Program-made: the position numbers and the translations under genes
Shown: piece by piece, positions 6,087 through 7,307 of the stretch
Layout: every line of letters starts with the position of its first letter
Position numbering within the stretch: position 1 is the first letter of the stretch
Notes under the pieces: generated by a model
The model's database searches: none
Told to the model about the DNA's origin: nothing
What the model saw: only the letters and a program-made list of their open reading frames with translations
Source: Alphaproteobacteria bacterium UBA6189
Lineage (GTDB): Bacteria > Pseudomonadota > Alphaproteobacteria > Rickettsiales > UBA3002
Length of the DNA: 7,307 nt
NCBI GenBank assembly: GCA_002422745.1
Contig: DITH01000079.1
Location: 1-7,307, forward strand
Direction of reading: 5' to 3'

Positions 6087-6761
6087 ATGGGAAGAGGCAT
6101 GCAGTATCGATTCAGCCATTATTTCGTCTGTGGCCTACGGCCACTACGCTGGATGACGCTAATCTTCGCAAGCCTGATGGTGTCGCCCGCGTGGGCAGAT
6201 ACATGCAGCCCTACCCCGGCCATGCATGCTCCGCATTACCCCGGTGCCCCCAATATTCCCAATAGCAACAATCTGCGTATGCCGGCGGGCAAAGCCGTGG
6301 CGGCTGAGGGACAGCAGGTATTGCTGAACGGCACGATTCTGGATGCTAAATGCGTGCCGGTGATGAATGCGCGGGTGGAGTTGTGGCAGGTCGATCCCCT
6401 CGGTAAACGCATGCTTGCCACGCGCGAGGATCTGGTCAATGCCGTGCCAGTTTTTACCGGGGCAGGGCGCACTTATAGCAACAATGCCGGGCAGTTTTAT
6501 TTTACGACCATTTTCCCGGCAGCCGATGGAAAATCAGCCCCACACTTTAACCTGCGCATTGTGGTCGACGGCCAGAAACCCTTCACGACCCAGCTTTATT
6601 TTGCGGGCGATGCGCGCAATGCGGAAGACCGCGCCTTCAGTAAGCTGCCGGCCGATAAGCAACGCAGCGTGAGTGTGACGGTACGCCCGCAGGAAAATGG
6701 CGACCTCGCGGTCAGTACCACGCTGGTGATGCCATTTACACAGCGCTACCGCGGCTATTAA
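6087..6761 (+). CDS. Exported intradiol dioxygenase-like protein with altered metal site
   Basis: The protein resembles the intradiol ring-cleavage dioxygenase family (protocatechuate 3,4-dioxygenase type), iron(III) enzymes that open catechol rings between the hydroxyls. Family blocks are CVPVMNARVELWQVDPLGKR, GAGRTYSNNAGQFYFTTIFP, APHFNLRIVVDG and TTQLYFAGD. Two starts are possible, ATG 6087 (224 residues) and ATG 6099 (220 residues), both with purine-rich sequence ahead; I list the first, which has GAGGG five bases upstream. Either gives a signal peptide with an Arg-containing N-region, a hydrophobic core (WMTLIFASLMVSP) and an AWA/D cleavage site, so the mature protein is periplasmic. Numbered from 6099, the first ligand tyrosine (in GRY) is Arg104, the PYP tyrosine has no counterpart in FPAADGKS, and the HIH pair is His149-Phe-Asn151. 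Catalysis of the usual kind is therefore doubtful. It follows elbB by 8 bases, and its stop overlaps the converging gene by four. Confidence 0.9.
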   Translation: MGRGMQYRFSHYFVCGLRPLRWMTLIFASLMVSPAWADTCSPTPAMHAPHYPGAPNIPNSNNLRMPAGKAVAAEGQQVLLNGTILDAKCVPVMNARVELWQVDPLGKRMLATREDLVNAVPVFTGAGRTYSNNAGQFYFTTIFPAADGKSAPHFNLRIVVDGQKPFTTQLYFAGDARNAEDRAFSKLPADKQRSVSVTVRPQENGDLAVSTTLVMPFTQRYRGY

Positions 6762-7060
6762 GCAGCTTTCTTTTCGTGCGCTTTACGGGTGCGCCAGCCT
6801 TTTTTAGCGGCTTCGCTGCGTTTCTTATGACTCTGGCTTGCGGCGCTTTTATGGCCGCCTTTGCGCGAGGATGCATGCGTATCTTTCTTACCGCGGCCGG
6901 AGCCGGATTTATTGCCGCCGCCGGACTCCTTATTCACGGTCGCCCAGGCACGGCGCTTGGCTTCCTTCTCGGAAACCCCGCGTTTTTCGTAGCCTTCCTC
7001 GATATGTTCGGCGTTGCGTTTTTGCTTGTCGGTATACGAACTTTTATCTCCACGTGGCAT
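6758..7060 (-). CDS. Small, highly basic protein (often annotated as plasmid stabilisation protein)
   Basis: This 100-residue protein begins MPRGDKSSYTDKQKRNAEHI and continues with an EEGYEKRGVS...RAWATVNKESGGG block. That N-terminal domain is widespread in Proteobacteria and is commonly labelled a plasmid stabilisation protein, a name with little experimental support. Residues 45-100 are low-complexity, rich in Lys, Arg, Ser and Gly, with RKGGHKSAASQSHKKRSEAAKKGW resembling KGG-type stress-protein repeats and histone-H1-like tails. Nucleic-acid binding is plausible but inferred. Start ATG 7058-7060 is preferred over an in-frame GTG at 7064-7066 because AGAGG (7067-7071) then has a normal gap of six bases and the protein starts at the conserved MPRGDK. 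The gene converges on the dioxygenase-like gene and shares four bases with it, so no terminator lies between them. Confidence 0.88.
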   Translation of the reverse strand: MPRGDKSSYTDKQKRNAEHIEEGYEKRGVSEKEAKRRAWATVNKESGGGNKSGSGRGKKDTHASSRKGGHKSAASQSHKKRSEAAKKGWRTRKAHEKKAA

Positions 7061-7110
7061 GGGCACCTCTTCACGTCAATGAACGAGGTAAACGTAGGTT
7101 TCGACAAGTC

Positions 7111-7129
7111 AAAAAGCGAGCCTCCGCTC
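7111..7129 (-). terminator. Weak terminator-like hairpin after fumC
   Basis: On the minus strand a 4-bp stem (GAGC/GCTC, loop GGAG) is followed by GCTTTTT; an alternative pairing AGCG/CGCT sits directly against four to five T residues. It lies about 30 bases beyond the fumC stop and upstream of the next minus-strand gene. The stem is short, so termination may be partial and the small basic gene may be read through from fumC. Confidence 0.4.
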
Positions 7130-7157
7130 TGCCATGCGGTATAAAATTGGCGTTATC

Positions 7158-7307
7158 CTAACGACGCGGGCCGGTCATGTTTTCCGGGCGCACCCATTGG
7201 TCGAACTGCTGTTCCGTCAGCAAACCGAGGGCAAGAGCGGCGGCCTTCAGGGTTGTACCTTCCTTGTGCGCCTTCTTAGCCACCTTGGCGGCGTTGTCGT
7301 AGCCGAT
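7158..7307 (-). CDS. fumC: Class II fumarate hydratase, C-terminal end (cut by window edge)
   Basis: The last 49 residues are visible: [20 protein letters not shown], then a [24 protein letters not shown] segment and a TGPRR end. This is the characteristic C-terminus of class II fumarase, the iron-independent homotetrameric enzyme of the citric acid cycle that hydrates fumarate to L-malate in the cytoplasm. The IGYD..A..A..AH.EG.TL and [FY]D.WV.PE.M blocks are typical of FumC and separate it from aspartase and argininosuccinate lyase. The reading frame ends at TAG (7158-7160). The catalytic regions lie beyond the right edge. Confidence 0.95.
   Translation of the reverse strand: MGYDNAAKVAKKAHKEGTTLKAAALALGLLTEQQFDQWVRPENMTGPRR

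Overview
The window looks like a chromosomal segment of an alphaproteobacterium, GC-rich by eye, with compact bacterial gene spacing. The best lineage clue is the start of ribosomal protein S2 at the left edge, whose opening ([20 protein letters not shown]) has the alphaproteobacterial S2 form. The right edge carries the end of a class II fumarase. No RNA gene, insertion sequence, CRISPR array or phage gene is visible.

Left to right: rpsB (minus strand, cut by the window edge) is preceded by a short leader with several hairpins, two of them closed by GNRA tetraloops in the transcript, and one placing the Shine-Dalgarno sequence in a loop. Next come two large unrecognised genes transcribed away from each other: an 861-residue protein (336-2921, minus) and a 729-residue protein (3151-5340, plus), separated by a 229-base region with several symmetric elements. 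After these, on the plus strand, are elbB (DJ-1/PfpI superfamily) and an exported intradiol-dioxygenase-like protein that starts 8 bases after elbB ends. A small, very basic minus-strand gene converges on the latter and overlaps its stop codon by four bases. The fumC end follows, with a weak terminator-like hairpin after it.

The most interesting part is the divergent pair of large genes. The 861-residue protein is an internal duplication of a unit of about 330 residues. It shares with the 729-residue protein a near-identical C-terminal tag (NDN.H..AN.N, then [FW]AE.VA.RR) and an internal HGG...DW...GKP...W motif. Both carry glycine- and alanine-rich hydrophobic stretches. I cannot assign either to a known family. 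The shared tag and arrangement suggest that they act together, or are handled by the same sorting or binding partner; this is inference. The exported dioxygenase-like protein has lost three of the four residues expected to hold the iron, so it may not be a standard catechol-cleaving enzyme.
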